Shown here: in pieces, positions 24,134 through 33,131 of the stretch
Layout: the number at the start of each line of letters is the position of its first letter
How positions within the stretch are numbered: position 1 is the stretch's first letter
Assembly: GCA_963712835.1 (NCBI GenBank)
Contig: CAVQJJ010000011.1
Coordinates: 1-64,000, forward strand
Direction: 5' to 3'
DNA length: 64,000 nucleotides
Source of the DNA: DATARH01 sp963712835
GTDB lineage: Bacteria; Pseudomonadota; Alphaproteobacteria; ATCC43930; CGMCC-115725
Translations under genes and position numbers: made by a program
The notes under the pieces: model-generated
The model's input: the letters and a program-made list of their open reading frames with translations, nothing else
Told to the model about the DNA's origin: nothing
Databases searched by the model: none

Positions 24134-25891
24134 ATGTCCGTCCCGGTTCCTGTCTACGCGGCGCGCGGGCCGATCCCGTTCCTGTTTCACTACGTCCGGC
24201 GCCGGCTGAGCGGGCACGTTATTGTGGCGGCGGCGATATTGGCCGCGGTCGGCTGCGCGATCGGTTCGCAATACGCGGTGAAAAACCTGGTCGACGTGCT
24301 CGGCTGGCAGTTTCCTCCGGCGACGAGCCTGTGGACGGCTGTCGGGATCCTACTGGCGCTTGTCGCCGGTGACAATCTCCTGTGGCGGCTCGCCGGCTGG
24401 GTTGCCGCGCGCGCTTTTGTCGAGCTGAGCGGCGATCTGCGGCTCGACCTGTTCGAGCATCTGTCCGGCCACGCGCCGAGCTATTTCGCCGACCGCTTCC
24501 CCGGCGCCCTCGGCGGACGCATCAGCACGGCGGCGACCGCCGCGCTGACGATCGAAAATTCGCTCGCCTGGACGACAATCCCACCCGCCGCGGCGGTCGT
24601 CAGCAGCATTGCGGTGCTCGGCCTCGTCAACTGGCATCTGATGGCGACGCTGGCGATCGTGTCCATCGTGCTGGGCCTGATCATCCGCCATTTGGCGACG
24701 CGCGGCCGCCATCTGCACGACCGCTACGCCACGCGCGCGGCCAGTGTCTCCGGCGACCTGATGGATATTATCGGCAATATCGGGCTGGTGCGGGCCTTTA
24801 GCGCGGCGCAGCGCGAACGGGAGCGGTTGGCGGGAGTCATCGGCAACGAGATATCGGCGCAGTCGGCGAGCCTTAGGTCGCTCGAACGGCTGCGCCTGTT
24901 CCATGCCGTTTCGGTGTTTATCGTCACTGCGGGCGTCCTGACATGGTCGGTCGTGCTGTGGCGGGAACAGCGCATCACCACCGGCGATGTCGTGCTGGCG
25001 ACGACGCTCGGCTTTACCGTGCTTCACGCCTCGCGCGATTTCGCCATGGCGATGGTCGACCTGCTTCAGCAATTCGCGAAACTGGGTGAGGCGATACGGG
25101 AGCTCGGGCAGCCGCACGAGATGCCCGACGCACCAAACGCGCGACCGCTGATCAGCCTCGGCGGTTCGATCTCGTTTCTCGATGTCTGCTTCAGCTATCC
25201 GGGCTCCGAGCGGGTGTTGCGCGATTTCACGCTGCATGTCCCCACCGGGCAGCGCGTGGGGCTCGTCGGCCGGTCCGGCGCCGGCAAGTCGACGATTTTC
25301 GCGTTGCTGCAGCGCATGTACGATCCAGAACGCGGCCGCGTTCTGATCGACGAGCAGGACATCGCCGAGGTGACGCAGGACAGCCTGCATCGCGCGATCG
25401 CCGTCGTGCACCAGGACATCTCGCTGTTTCACCGTTCGCTGATCGAAAACTTGCGATATGGCATGCCCGACGCATCCGATGCCATGGTCGAGCGTGCGGC
25501 CGCGGCGGCTCACTGCACCGAGTTCATCACGCAGCTGCCCCAAGGGTTCGACACGATCGTCGGCGAGCGCGGCGCGAAGCTGTCAGGCGGGCAGCGGCAG
25601 CGCATCGCCATCGCGCGCGCGTTCATCTACGGCGCGCCGATCATCCTGCTCGACGAGGCGACATCGGCGCTCGACACCGAGTCGGAACGACTCGTCCAGG
25701 ATGCGCTGGTTCGCCTCGTCAAGGGACGCACCGTAATCGCGATCGCACACCGCCTGTCGTCGATCAGCAACTATGACCGCATCGTCGTGCTGGAGCGCGG
25801 ACGGATCGTCGAGGACGGCGCACCGCGCGAGCTGCTCGGGCGGCCCCACGGCGCATTCAACCAGCTCTATGAGAGCCAGCGCAGCAACTAG
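24134..25891 (+). CDS. ABC exporter, fused membrane and ATPase domains
   Basis: The 585-residue protein is a half-transporter. Six membrane helices lie in about residues 20-320, followed by an ATPase domain with Walker A GRSGAGKSTI near 378, Q-loop, signature LSGGQRQRIAIARA near 481, Walker B IILLDEATSALD near 503 and H-loop AHRLSS near 537. Such exporters work as homodimers on lipids, glycolipids, peptides or drugs. Start ATG 24134 follows GAAGGAATG. The gene sits behind a glycosyltransferase and a glucosidase, which hints at a glycan or glycolipid cargo, but the fold does not define it. The PRC-barrel gene overlaps its 3' end by 23 bases. Confidence 0.93.
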   Translation: MSVPVPVYAARGPIPFLFHYVRRRLSGHVIVAAAILAAVGCAIGSQYAVKNLVDVLGWQFPPATSLWTAVGILLALVAGDNLLWRLAGWVAARAFVELSGDLRLDLFEHLSGHAPSYFADRFPGALGGRISTAATAALTIENSLAWTTIPPAAAVVSSIAVLGLVNWHLMATLAIVSIVLGLIIRHLATRGRHLHDRYATRAASVSGDLMDIIGNIGLVRAFSAAQRERERLAGVIGNEISAQSASLRSLERLRLFHAVSVFIVTAGVLTWSVVLWREQRITTGDVVLATTLGFTVLHASRDFAMAMVDLLQQFAKLGEAIRELGQPHEMPDAPNARPLISLGGSISFLDVCFSYPGSERVLRDFTLHVPTGQRVGLVGRSGAGKSTIFALLQRMYDPERGRVLIDEQDIAEVTQDSLHRAIAVVHQDISLFHRSLIENLRYGMPDASDAMVERAAAAAHCTEFITQLPQGFDTIVGERGAKLSGGQRQRIAIARAFIYGAPIILLDEATSALDTESERLVQDALVRLVKGRTVIAIAHRLSSISNYDRIVVLERGRIVEDGAPRELLGRPHGAFNQLYESQRSN

Positions 25892-26450
25892 CCGGCTCGC
25901 CGGCGCCCTTCAACGACGCCGTGCGCTGGTCGGTGCGATCGGCGCGTTGATCCTCGTGCTGCCGGGCATGGTGACGTTTGCCGCCCGATGCCCGGCCGCG
26001 ACGATTGTCGTCGCACAGGGCCAACCGAGCACCCCAGCGGCGCCGGCGGTCACGGCCACGCCGACTGCGGACCAGCCGAAGAACGGTTCGAAGCCGCCGG
26101 AAAATGTCGAACCGCTGTCGTCGAAAGACGCCGCCTCGGTCCTCGGCAAAAAGGTCAAGGGCCCGAACGGCGAGGATCTGGGGTTGATCGTCAATGTTCT
26201 TATCGACTCTGACGGCAAGCCCCGCGCGGCGGTGATCGATTTCGGCGGGTTTCTCGGCGTCGGCAGCCGCAAGATCGCGATCGATTGGAAAGCGCTGGAC
26301 TTCACCTCGCTCGGCCCGGCGGGCGCGGTCGAGCTCGGCCTTGATCGCGCGCAAATCGCCGCCGCTCCGGAATACAAGCCGGGACCGCCTGGCGCCGACG
26401 TGGTCACGGCGCCACCCGCGCCGGCGCCCCCGGTCGACACCCATAAATGA
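25869..26450 (+). CDS. Secreted PRC-barrel domain protein
   Basis: The protein of 193 residues starts at ATG 25869, within the end of the exporter gene. An N-terminal hydrophobic segment (ALVGAIGALILVLPGMVTFA) acts as a signal or anchor, then comes a Pro/Ala-rich linker. The PRC-barrel (about 85-160) follows: LGKKVKGPNGEDLGLIVNV, DSDGKPRAAVIDFGGFLGVG, SRKIAIDWKALDFTS. The tail is again Pro/Ala-rich. PRC-barrels are small beta-barrels seen in RNA-processing and envelope proteins; extracytoplasmic ones are common in alphaproteobacteria and lack a known reaction. Co-location with the exporter suggests an envelope role. Confidence 0.85.
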   Translation: MRASAATSRLAGALQRRRALVGAIGALILVLPGMVTFAARCPAATIVVAQGQPSTPAAPAVTATPTADQPKNGSKPPENVEPLSSKDAASVLGKKVKGPNGEDLGLIVNVLIDSDGKPRAAVIDFGGFLGVGSRKIAIDWKALDFTSLGPAGAVELGLDRAQIAAAPEYKPGPPGADVVTAPPAPAPPVDTHK

Positions 26451-26457
26451 TCCGGCG

Positions 26458-27702
26458 ATGTCGACGGCGCTGGCGAAAAGCAAGCCGAAGCGCGACGAAA
26501 CGGCTCTGGCCGGCCGCGGCCTCGACGGGCTCAACCTTTTCGTCGCCAATATCCAGACGGGTTTCGGGCCGTTTATCTCGGTCTATCTGACGACGCAAGG
26601 CTGGACCCAGACGAGCATCGGCACGGCGCTGAGCCTTGGGACGATCGTCGCGATGGCCAGTCAAATTCCGGCCGGCGCGCTCGTCGATGCGATCCGCAGC
26701 AAGGCGCTGGTCGCGCTTTTCAGCATCCTCGCCTTCAGCGCCAGCGCGCTCCTTTTCGCGATACGTCCGACTGCGCTGTGGGTCTATGCTGCGGAGGGGC
26801 TGCACGGCTTCTCAAGCTGCACGCTTGGCCCGGCGGTCGCGGCGATGAGCCTCGCTCTGGTCGGACCTGCGGTGCTCGGCCGGCGGCTCGGCCGCAATTC
26901 CCGGTTCGCCTCGATCGGGAACGGGATCGGCGCGGCGCTGATGGGCGCCTGCGGATACTATGTCTCGGAGCGAGCGGTATTTTTTCTGACCGCGGCGATG
27001 ACGCTGCCGGCCCTCTTTTCGCTTCTGCCGCTGGCGAGGCTGCACGACCCGGCGCTGGCACTGAAGGAGGGGTGGCATAAGCGCGAGGCGCCGCCCCGCA
27101 CACGGATTTCGAGCCTGTTGACGAACCGCGCGCTGGTGATCTTCGCGCTCTGCGCGATGCTGTTCACGCTCGGCAATTCCGCGATGCTACCGCTCGCCGG
27201 CAATACCCTCACCAAGGAGGCCGGGAATTTCGCCAGCCTGCTGATCGCCGGATGCATCGTCGTACCGCAGCTGGTAGTGGCGGCGATCTCGCCGACGATG
27301 GGCGAGCTTGCCGAGCGGCGCGGCCGCCGGCTGGTGCTGCTGATCGGCTTTTGCACGCTGCCCGTCAGAGGCGTGCTGTTCGCCACGCTCGACAATCCTG
27401 CCGCGCTGGTGCTGATCCAGGCGCTTGACGGGATCGCCGCAGCCTGCGTCGGGATACTGGTTCCGCTAGTCGCGAGCGATGTCGCCGGACAATCCGGCCG
27501 CTACAATCTTTCGATCGGGTTTATCGGTCTCGCCATCGGCGTCGGCGCGACGATCAGCACCACGCTTGCCGGGTGGATCGCCGACGCCTTCGGCACGCCG
27601 GCCGCCTATGCCGCTCTCGCGCTGGTCGGGCTCGCGGCGGTCCTCCTCGCATTTTGCGCGATGCCGGAGACGCGGCCCTCATCAGCAGAGGCTGAGCCCT
27701 AA
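26458..27702 (+). CDS. MFS transporter
   Basis: The protein of 414 residues has twelve predicted membrane segments and the two-lobe layout of the major facilitator superfamily. NLFVANIQTGFGPFISVYLT begins helix 1 and PAGALVDAIRSKALVALF is the loop 2-3 motif equivalent of GxxxDRxGRR, repeated in the second half as MGELAERRGRRLVLLIGF. Start ATG 26458 lies eight bases after the PRC-barrel stop, so it is coupled to that gene. The family is of the drug/unknown-substrate type. It could export a product of the local glycan or catabolic genes, but nothing identifies the substrate. Confidence 0.9.
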   Translation: MSTALAKSKPKRDETALAGRGLDGLNLFVANIQTGFGPFISVYLTTQGWTQTSIGTALSLGTIVAMASQIPAGALVDAIRSKALVALFSILAFSASALLFAIRPTALWVYAAEGLHGFSSCTLGPAVAAMSLALVGPAVLGRRLGRNSRFASIGNGIGAALMGACGYYVSERAVFFLTAAMTLPALFSLLPLARLHDPALALKEGWHKREAPPRTRISSLLTNRALVIFALCAMLFTLGNSAMLPLAGNTLTKEAGNFASLLIAGCIVVPQLVVAAISPTMGELAERRGRRLVLLIGFCTLPVRGVLFATLDNPAALVLIQALDGIAAACVGILVPLVASDVAGQSGRYNLSIGFIGLAIGVGATISTTLAGWIADAFGTPAAYAALALVGLAAVLLAFCAMPETRPSSAEAEP

Positions 27703-27778
27703 GATCATTCTCATGGCAGCAGGAGCGCGCTAGGTTCCGATCGGATGTCGGCAACATCTTCGTCTGTGAGAGGGAACG

Positions 27779-28633
27779 ATGCCCTTCGTCGCGTCGAATG
27801 GCCTCACCGAGGCGGGCACGAGCAAGACCGTAACGGCCGGCGGCATGAATGTGCACTACCACGATCTTGGCGCGGGCGAGCCGGTGCTGTTCCTGCACTC
27901 CTACGGTCCCGGCACGACCGCGTGGATCACGTTCCACAAGGCGATTGGCGAACTGTCGAAGCGCTATCGCTGCATCCTCTTCGACATGCCGAACTTCTCG
28001 AAGACCGGCCCCATCGTCTATCGCGAGGGGGTGCACGCGCTGCAGGCGCGCACGGCGGTGGCGCTGCTCGACGCGCTCGGCATCGAAAAGGCGCATTGGG
28101 TCGGCAACTCGCAGGGCGGCCAGTCGGCGATGGTGGCGGCGATCTACTACCCCGGACGGGTCACCAGGTTTGTCATGGGCGGGTCGCATATCGGCACCGG
28201 CGGCGACCGTTACCTGATGGCCAACCGCCCCTCCGAAGGCGCCCGCACCACGCAGCAGACGATCGCCGACCCGAGCCGCGACAACATCCGGCGCTACCTG
28301 CGTGTCCATATCGACGACGAGACCCTCGTGACCGACGAGCTCGTCGACTACATCCACCACGCGCATACCTGGTCGCCCGAGTTCCTGGCGGCGCGGGCGC
28401 AATCGGTGAGCCTGCCGCACGATTACACGCCCGATCTTCCCGGCATCGCGGCGCCGGTGCTGCTGATCCACGGGCGCTATGACCGGATGGTGCCGTTCGA
28501 GGTGTCGATCGCGATCCTCAACCACATCGCTGACTCACGCCTGGTGCTGCTCAACAATTGTGGCCACTGGCCGCCGTTCGAGAAACCGGCCGAATGGACC
28601 GCGCAGGTACTGGCGTTTCTGCGTGGATACTGA
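27779..28633 (+). CDS. Alpha/beta hydrolase of meta-cleavage type
   Basis: The 284-residue protein is an alpha/beta hydrolase. The oxyanion strand is FLHSYGPGTTAW, the nucleophile elbow is GNSQGGQ (Ser near residue 112), the acid is Asp in HGRYDRMVPFE near 234 and the base is His in NNCGHWPPFEKP near 262. The NSQGG elbow and GPG loop match the BphD/MhpC group, which splits C-C bonds in ring-cleavage products of biphenyl, cumate and phenylpropionate. The start ATG 27779 has GAGGGAAC ahead. It converges with the Rieske dioxygenase genes, which supports a role in a ring-degradation route. The precise substrate is unknown. Confidence 0.9.
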   Translation: MPFVASNGLTEAGTSKTVTAGGMNVHYHDLGAGEPVLFLHSYGPGTTAWITFHKAIGELSKRYRCILFDMPNFSKTGPIVYREGVHALQARTAVALLDALGIEKAHWVGNSQGGQSAMVAAIYYPGRVTRFVMGGSHIGTGGDRYLMANRPSEGARTTQQTIADPSRDNIRRYLRVHIDDETLVTDELVDYIHHAHTWSPEFLAARAQSVSLPHDYTPDLPGIAAPVLLIHGRYDRMVPFEVSIAILNHIADSRLVLLNNCGHWPPFEKPAEWTAQVLAFLRGY

Positions 28634-28642
28634 AGTAGCGGT

Positions 28643-29173
28643 TTAAAGAAACACGCTAAGGTTCTTGTCCAAAAGGACATTGGCGTCGAGAACGATGGTG
28701 CGGCGCGCCACCTTCCAGCCGCCATTCACCTGGCGCAGCACGTCTTCGCGGCTGCCGGAGAGCAGTTGGCTGTCGGTCTCGAGGTGTGACCGGTAGACGA
28801 GAAAGGCGGTGCGCGCGGAGACCTCGCCGTTATCGAGGGCCGTCGCTTCGAGATTGCCGATCAGGTGGCGGGTGCGCGACGGCGGATCCTCGGCCCAGGC
28901 CATGCCGGTCTCCAGCCTTGCCACCCGCATCTCCAAGTAGCGCCGGTCCTCTTCGAGGATCGCCAGGTCGCCGAGCGGCGTCACCTCGCGGTGCAGCTCG
29001 CGGCGCAACACGTTCTTGCGCCGCGGCATGAAATAGAGGACGTCGGCAGTGAAGAGGTCGAGCCATTCCTTGAACCGGCGCTCATCGAGCAGCCAGGCCT
29101 CGCGTATGTAAAACTGCATCAGCTCAAACCACAGGGTTTGCCGCGTCGCTCGTGTCGGTGGCTTGGTTTTCAT
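28643..29173 (-). CDS. Ring-hydroxylating dioxygenase beta subunit
   Basis: This protein of 176 residues is the small structural subunit of aromatic-ring-hydroxylating dioxygenases (SnoaL-like cone fold). It has LWFELMQFYIREAWLLDERR, FKEWLDLFTADVLYFMPRR, TRHLIGNLEATALDNGEVSA and the C-terminal GGWKVARRTIVLDANVLLD. It has no metal; it stabilises the alpha trimer. The start is ATG 29173: the frame extends further upstream only through a dispersed repeat that reads PHPNPPPSW. That repeat supplies GGGAGGGAG as ribosome-binding site. The gene lies 65 bases downstream of the alpha subunit on the same strand. No ferredoxin or reductase is encoded beside it. Confidence 0.9.
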   Translation of the reverse strand: MKTKPPTRATRQTLWFELMQFYIREAWLLDERRFKEWLDLFTADVLYFMPRRKNVLRRELHREVTPLGDLAILEEDRRYLEMRVARLETGMAWAEDPPSRTRHLIGNLEATALDNGEVSARTAFLVYRSHLETDSQLLSGSREDVLRQVNGGWKVARRTIVLDANVLLDKNLSVFL

Positions 29174-29181
29174 TGGGCACT

Positions 29182-29219
29182 CCCTCCCCCATGATGGGGG
29201 AGGGTTGGGGTGGGGGTGT
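29182..29219. repeat. REP-type G-rich palindrome at the beta-subunit start
   Basis: CCCTCCCCC (29182-29190) pairs with GGGGGAGGG (29196-29204) around ATGAT and is followed by TTGGGGTGGGGGTG. This type of sequence is a recurrent intergenic repeat in alphaproteobacteria. Its inner arm is also the Shine-Dalgarno region of the dioxygenase beta gene. Confidence 0.75.
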
Positions 29220-29238
29220 TGCAGCAGTGGCTCAGCAT

Positions 29239-30576
29239 TCACCCTCGCATCGTCGCACTGCCCTCAAAGCGCGCCGAGATCGGGGCGAGCGGGATGTCGG
29301 CCCAGCCTTCCGCATTCATGAACTCCTCCCACCGCCGGTAGAACAGGCGCTGGTTGTTCTCCGAAATGTAACGCTCGGAGACGAGCCCCGGATAGTCCGG
29401 GTGCGGCCCCGCATGCCCCAAGCCCATCGACAGATCCTGCGGGTGTCGGCGCCTGAGACGGCTGGTGCTTGCCTCGGTGACCTGCCGCCAGTTGTCGACA
29501 TCATCCTGCTCGAAGAGGCCCGCCGCCCCGTTATTGGCCTGGCTGCCGATGCGGATCACCCGCTTCAGCTCCTCGGGCGTATCGCGGTCGATCAGCACGA
29601 AATGCCAGAACTCGGTCTTGAGCGGACCGCGCGGCAGCGCCAGCCGCAGCCCCAGAATGCCGTTGGGGAAGATCGAATGGTTGGCGAGTTGCACCCGGCG
29701 CGCGCGCAGCGTCCCGAGCCGCCGCTCGACCTCGGCCATCGTCGCGACGTGGTATTCCTGGAACAGCTGCATCGTGTCCTTGGAGACGCCGTGCAGATAG
29801 CGCGGTGCGTTGTCGTCGGCGTCGCGGAAGGTGATCGAATGCCCGTTGACGAAGGCATGCTTATTGGGGCTGGCGAACTGGTCTTCGTGCGACAGCGGCG
29901 GGCGCCCGAGAAAGCGGGTCTGCACCCGCGCGCTGGAAAGATGGCTGGTCGGGACGTGATAGTTGTCAGAGCAATTATCGACCAGGGTCTTCCAGTTGAC
30001 CGGCTCAAGCCATTTAATCGGCCCCAACGCCTGCGTGCCGCCGTCGCGCCGATTGAACACCGTGTCGAGATACCAGCGCGCGTCGCCAAGATAGGCATCA
30101 AGGCTCGGCGCATCCTTGTCCCAGGTCGCGAAGACGATGCCCGCATAGGTCTCCACGCGGGCCTCGATGAGGCCGAGCGAGGATTTGTCGAGCGCATCGT
30201 AATAGGCTTCACACTCGCCGGGGACGTGCTCGAGGGTGCCGTCGTTGTTGTAGGTCCAGCCGTGATAGGTGCACATGAAGCGCTTGGCATTGCCGTCGTC
30301 GCAGCGCACGACGCGGTTGCCGCGGTGACGGCACATATTGAGCAGCGCGTGGAGTCGGCCCGGGCCATCGCGGGTCAGGATGACCGGGTCTTCGCCCATA
30401 TAGGTGTGAAAGAAATCATCGGGTTCGGGAACGAGGCTCTCATGGCCGATCATCAGCCAGGCGCGCCCGAAAATCTTTTCCATTTCGTCGTCATAGACCG
30501 CCTGGTCGCTAAAGATGCGGCGGTCGAGCTTGCCGGTGGCGGGATCGATGACGGCGTATTGTCGAGGCGAGCTCAT
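29239..30576 (-). CDS. Rieske ring-hydroxylating dioxygenase alpha subunit
   Basis: The 445-residue protein is the catalytic subunit of a Rieske non-heme iron oxygenase. The [2Fe-2S] ligands are in MCRHRGNRVV (near residues 80-84) and CTYHGWTYN (near 100-104). The mononuclear iron motif is VDNCSDNYHVPTSH near 197-210, with the bridging Asp and two His; the third iron ligand lies in the C-terminal part. Start ATG 30576 has AAGGAGG eleven bases ahead; a longer upstream frame is rejected. It inserts dioxygen into an arene, giving a cis-dihydrodiol, with its beta partner downstream. Electron-transfer partners are not in the window. Confidence 0.93.
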   Translation of the reverse strand: MSSPRQYAVIDPATGKLDRRIFSDQAVYDDEMEKIFGRAWLMIGHESLVPEPDDFFHTYMGEDPVILTRDGPGRLHALLNMCRHRGNRVVRCDDGNAKRFMCTYHGWTYNNDGTLEHVPGECEAYYDALDKSSLGLIEARVETYAGIVFATWDKDAPSLDAYLGDARWYLDTVFNRRDGGTQALGPIKWLEPVNWKTLVDNCSDNYHVPTSHLSSARVQTRFLGRPPLSHEDQFASPNKHAFVNGHSITFRDADDNAPRYLHGVSKDTMQLFQEYHVATMAEVERRLGTLRARRVQLANHSIFPNGILGLRLALPRGPLKTEFWHFVLIDRDTPEELKRVIRIGSQANNGAAGLFEQDDVDNWRQVTEASTSRLRRRHPQDLSMGLGHAGPHPDYPGLVSERYISENNQRLFYRRWEEFMNAEGWADIPLAPISARFEGSATMRG

Positions 30577-30679
30577 GTGCTGCGGGCCCTCCTTGCGATG
30601 GGCATGATACAAGAGCCGGTGCCAAGCTCGAAGTCGACTATTGGAGACGGTTTGTGGTCAGCGCGGTGAGGCACCTTCA

Positions 30680-31906
30680 ATGAACCTTCGGCCTTCCTCC
30701 CGGCAGCGCAAGCTGATCGCGCTTGCCCGCGGTCTCGCCCGCGAGCGCTTCGCCCCGCGCGCCGAACGGCACGACCGAGAAGCATCCTTTCCGTTCGACG
30801 ACTATGCCGATCTCCGCTCCGAAGGGCTGCTCGGCCTGTGCGTGCCCGAACCTTACGGCGGGCTCGGCGCGGACTTCGAAACCTATTGCCTGGTGGCAGA
30901 GCAGATCGCGCAGGGTAATGCCTCCACGGCGCTCACCTTCAACATGCATTGCCTGACGATGATGATGATAGGCCCGATCGCCGACGATATGGCGATGGCA
31001 CCCACCGCGCGTGAGCGCCACGAGAAGCTGCGGGCCGCCAAGTACCGGGAGGTGGTGGAGGATGGGGTTTTCTACGGACAACCGCACAGCGAGCCCGTCG
31101 AGCACGGCCAGACGGACACGAGCCTCGCGGTGGGCGGACGACGCTTCGGCACCACCGCGCAAAAGGTCGATGGCGGTTATGTGGTCAACGGGCGGAAATT
31201 CTTCGTCTCATTGGGAGGCGCCGCCCCGTATTACGCCACCCCGGCGATCCGGCTCGGCGACGAGCCGTGGATCGAGCGCACGCTGTATTTGAAGATTCCC
31301 AAGGACGCGCCGGGCGTGCGCTTCTCTGACGACTGGGACCCGATGGGGATGCGCGCCACGGTCAGCCGTGACTTGGTGCTGGAAAACGCATTCGTCCCCG
31401 ACGAGGCTGAGGTGCTGCCGCCGGGCATCTTCGGGGCGATGTACAACGCCTTCCCGCATCTCTTCCTGAGCTTCTCCGCAACTTTTCTCGGGCTCATGCA
31501 AGCGAGCTACGACAGCGCCCTCGCCTACCTGACCGGGCGGATGCCGGGCGCGCCTCCCTTGCATACCGAAATCGCGGCGAAGGGACCGGCAATAGCGGAA
31601 ATGCTATTCACGCTTGAGGCCGCCCGCGCGCTTTACTACAGAGCAATCTCCGAGGCGCAGGTCGGCGCGCCGCCGGAGGTGGTCCAGCGGGCCCGAGCGG
31701 CGCATGTCACCGTACAGCGCGCCGTCGTGACGGTCACCCAGGAGGCGATCCGTGTTTGCGGCGGCCGGGCTTTTCTCAAGCGCTATCCGCTCGAACGTTA
31801 CGCCCGCGATGCGCGCGCCGCCGCGCTCATGCGTCCGTGGACCGAGGAACTCGCGACGCAGCAAGCCTGGGAGGCCGCGCTCCGTGCGGAGCCTCCGACG
31901 GCTTGA
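30680..31906 (+). CDS. Acyl-CoA dehydrogenase-like flavoprotein
   Basis: The protein of 408 residues has the acyl-CoA dehydrogenase fold. An N-terminal helical domain (IALARGLARERFAPRAERHD, GLCVPEPYGGLGADFETYCL) is followed by a middle beta domain (GGYVVNGRKFFVSLGGAAPY, FSDDWDPMGMRATVSRDLVL) and a C-terminal helical domain (VTQEAIRVCGGRAFLKRYPL, ERYARDARAAALMRPWTEEL). The catalytic Glu equivalent could not be placed with confidence. ATG 30680 follows GTGAGG. Members resembling this include flavin monooxygenase-like and desulfurase-like proteins as well as true dehydrogenases. It is divergent from the Rieske genes with about 100 bases between, implying shared control. Confidence 0.85.
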   Translation: MNLRPSSRQRKLIALARGLARERFAPRAERHDREASFPFDDYADLRSEGLLGLCVPEPYGGLGADFETYCLVAEQIAQGNASTALTFNMHCLTMMMIGPIADDMAMAPTARERHEKLRAAKYREVVEDGVFYGQPHSEPVEHGQTDTSLAVGGRRFGTTAQKVDGGYVVNGRKFFVSLGGAAPYYATPAIRLGDEPWIERTLYLKIPKDAPGVRFSDDWDPMGMRATVSRDLVLENAFVPDEAEVLPPGIFGAMYNAFPHLFLSFSATFLGLMQASYDSALAYLTGRMPGAPPLHTEIAAKGPAIAEMLFTLEAARALYYRAISEAQVGAPPEVVQRARAAHVTVQRAVVTVTQEAIRVCGGRAFLKRYPLERYARDARAAALMRPWTEELATQQAWEAALRAEPPTA

Positions 31907-32086
31907 TCCAAGGGCGTGGCGCTCGGTGGCCGGGGCGCCTTGCGGATGATCGCGCCGCGATGGTTTACCGCTGCGCCTCGCCGATCGACAGCGCCCCAAG
32001 ACGACGCCAAAGACCCCACGAACCGCCGCACCGGTCGACTGATCTCGCCGCTGGCCGATTGGGACGGCGCGGAAGGCAATCGCTTC

Positions 32087-33131
32087 TTACTGCCCAGCGA
32101 GGCGGCGGCGGTAGGAAATCGTGTACGTGCGGGTGCGTGCGGCAAGCAGCGGGTCAGCCGATGGAGCAATTCCCGGAACGAGGTTCATGGGACTGAAGAA
32201 GAGGGTCCGCACCTCGGGCGAGGCGTCATCGGCGATCTCGGTCAGTGACAGCGTCCCGAGCGTCACGACCGGCCGGTCATCAGGCCACGGTGTCGTGGGA
32301 TCAGTCACCACATCCTCCGGCGCCGCGAGCTGCGCCAGCAAGCGAAAGCGCACCGGCCCCGTGGCGAGCCGCCGCCGCATTTCATTGCGCAGATAGTCCG
32401 GCTTGATATCGGCGGCGGCCGATGCGCTGAGAAATTGGTCGCCCGCGACGGGCTCGATGCGGTATCGGCCGAAGCGCGAGACCGCGGCCGCGTTGACAAA
32501 GCGAAAGGCATCGACGCCGTAAAAGGTCTCGGTGCCATAGCTGACCGGTGTCGGCTTCGGCGCATCGGCAAACTGTTTCGCGGCTGGATGAACTCGCGAA
32601 AAAAGCCTCGCGAACCTGGGGATCGCTCGATGCCACCGCATTGAGGTAACCGAGAAAATCCTCCGGCGTCGCGACCGGGAAGCCGTTGTACGAATGGGCG
32701 ACGATATCGGTATCGACGCCGCCGGAAAGCTGGAACTTGATCGCCATGCCGGCCGGGCTGGTACCCGGCTTGCCGTCATTTTGCGACGGAACGCCGGAGA
32801 AATCCGAGAAACGGATGATGACGGACACTGGCGGGCCGTCGGCGCGTAAGTGCTCGGCGGAACTCAACGACATCGCATCGGGATCGGCGGTGAACGTGCC
32901 GCGCAGCACGATGCCCTTGGTGTGAATCGCCCGCTCTCCCGGATGCGGGCCCTGGAACACCCGATCAAGGGCCGCCACCAACTCGCCGGCAAGCGAAGCC
33001 GCCTGCACCGCCGCGGGCGGGCCGGCATCGGCGGCCCGCGCCGGCAGACGATCGATCGGCGCGGCGGCAAGCGCCAACGCGATCAGCATCGGACGCAGCG
33101 CCGCCGCAAATGCGCTATTTGACCACAACAT
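32087..33131 (-). pseudogene. Catalase-family peroxidase (SrpA type), one frameshift
   Basis: Across two frames the gene encodes a catalase-fold heme peroxidase of the SrpA type: a signal peptide (from ATG 33131), HPGERAIHTKGIVLRGTF, VIIRFSDFSGVPSQ, AGMAIKFQL, DIVAHSYNGFPVATPEDFLG in the first frame. HPAAKQFADAPKPTPVSY, TETFYGVDAFRFVN, YRIEPVAGDQFLSASAAA and RTYTISYRRRLAGQ follow in the second. The switch lies near 32591, where one extra base turns an expected Ala-Ser-His-Pro into another frame. It overlaps the upstream cupredoxin gene by about 17 bases. One insertion is either a read error or recent loss. It probably acts in the periplasm. Confidence 0.8.

Noticed and set aside
29152..30669. 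505-codon plus frame opposite the Rieske alpha gene
   Set aside because: The minus strand carries the Rieske and iron-site motifs, so this is a shadow.
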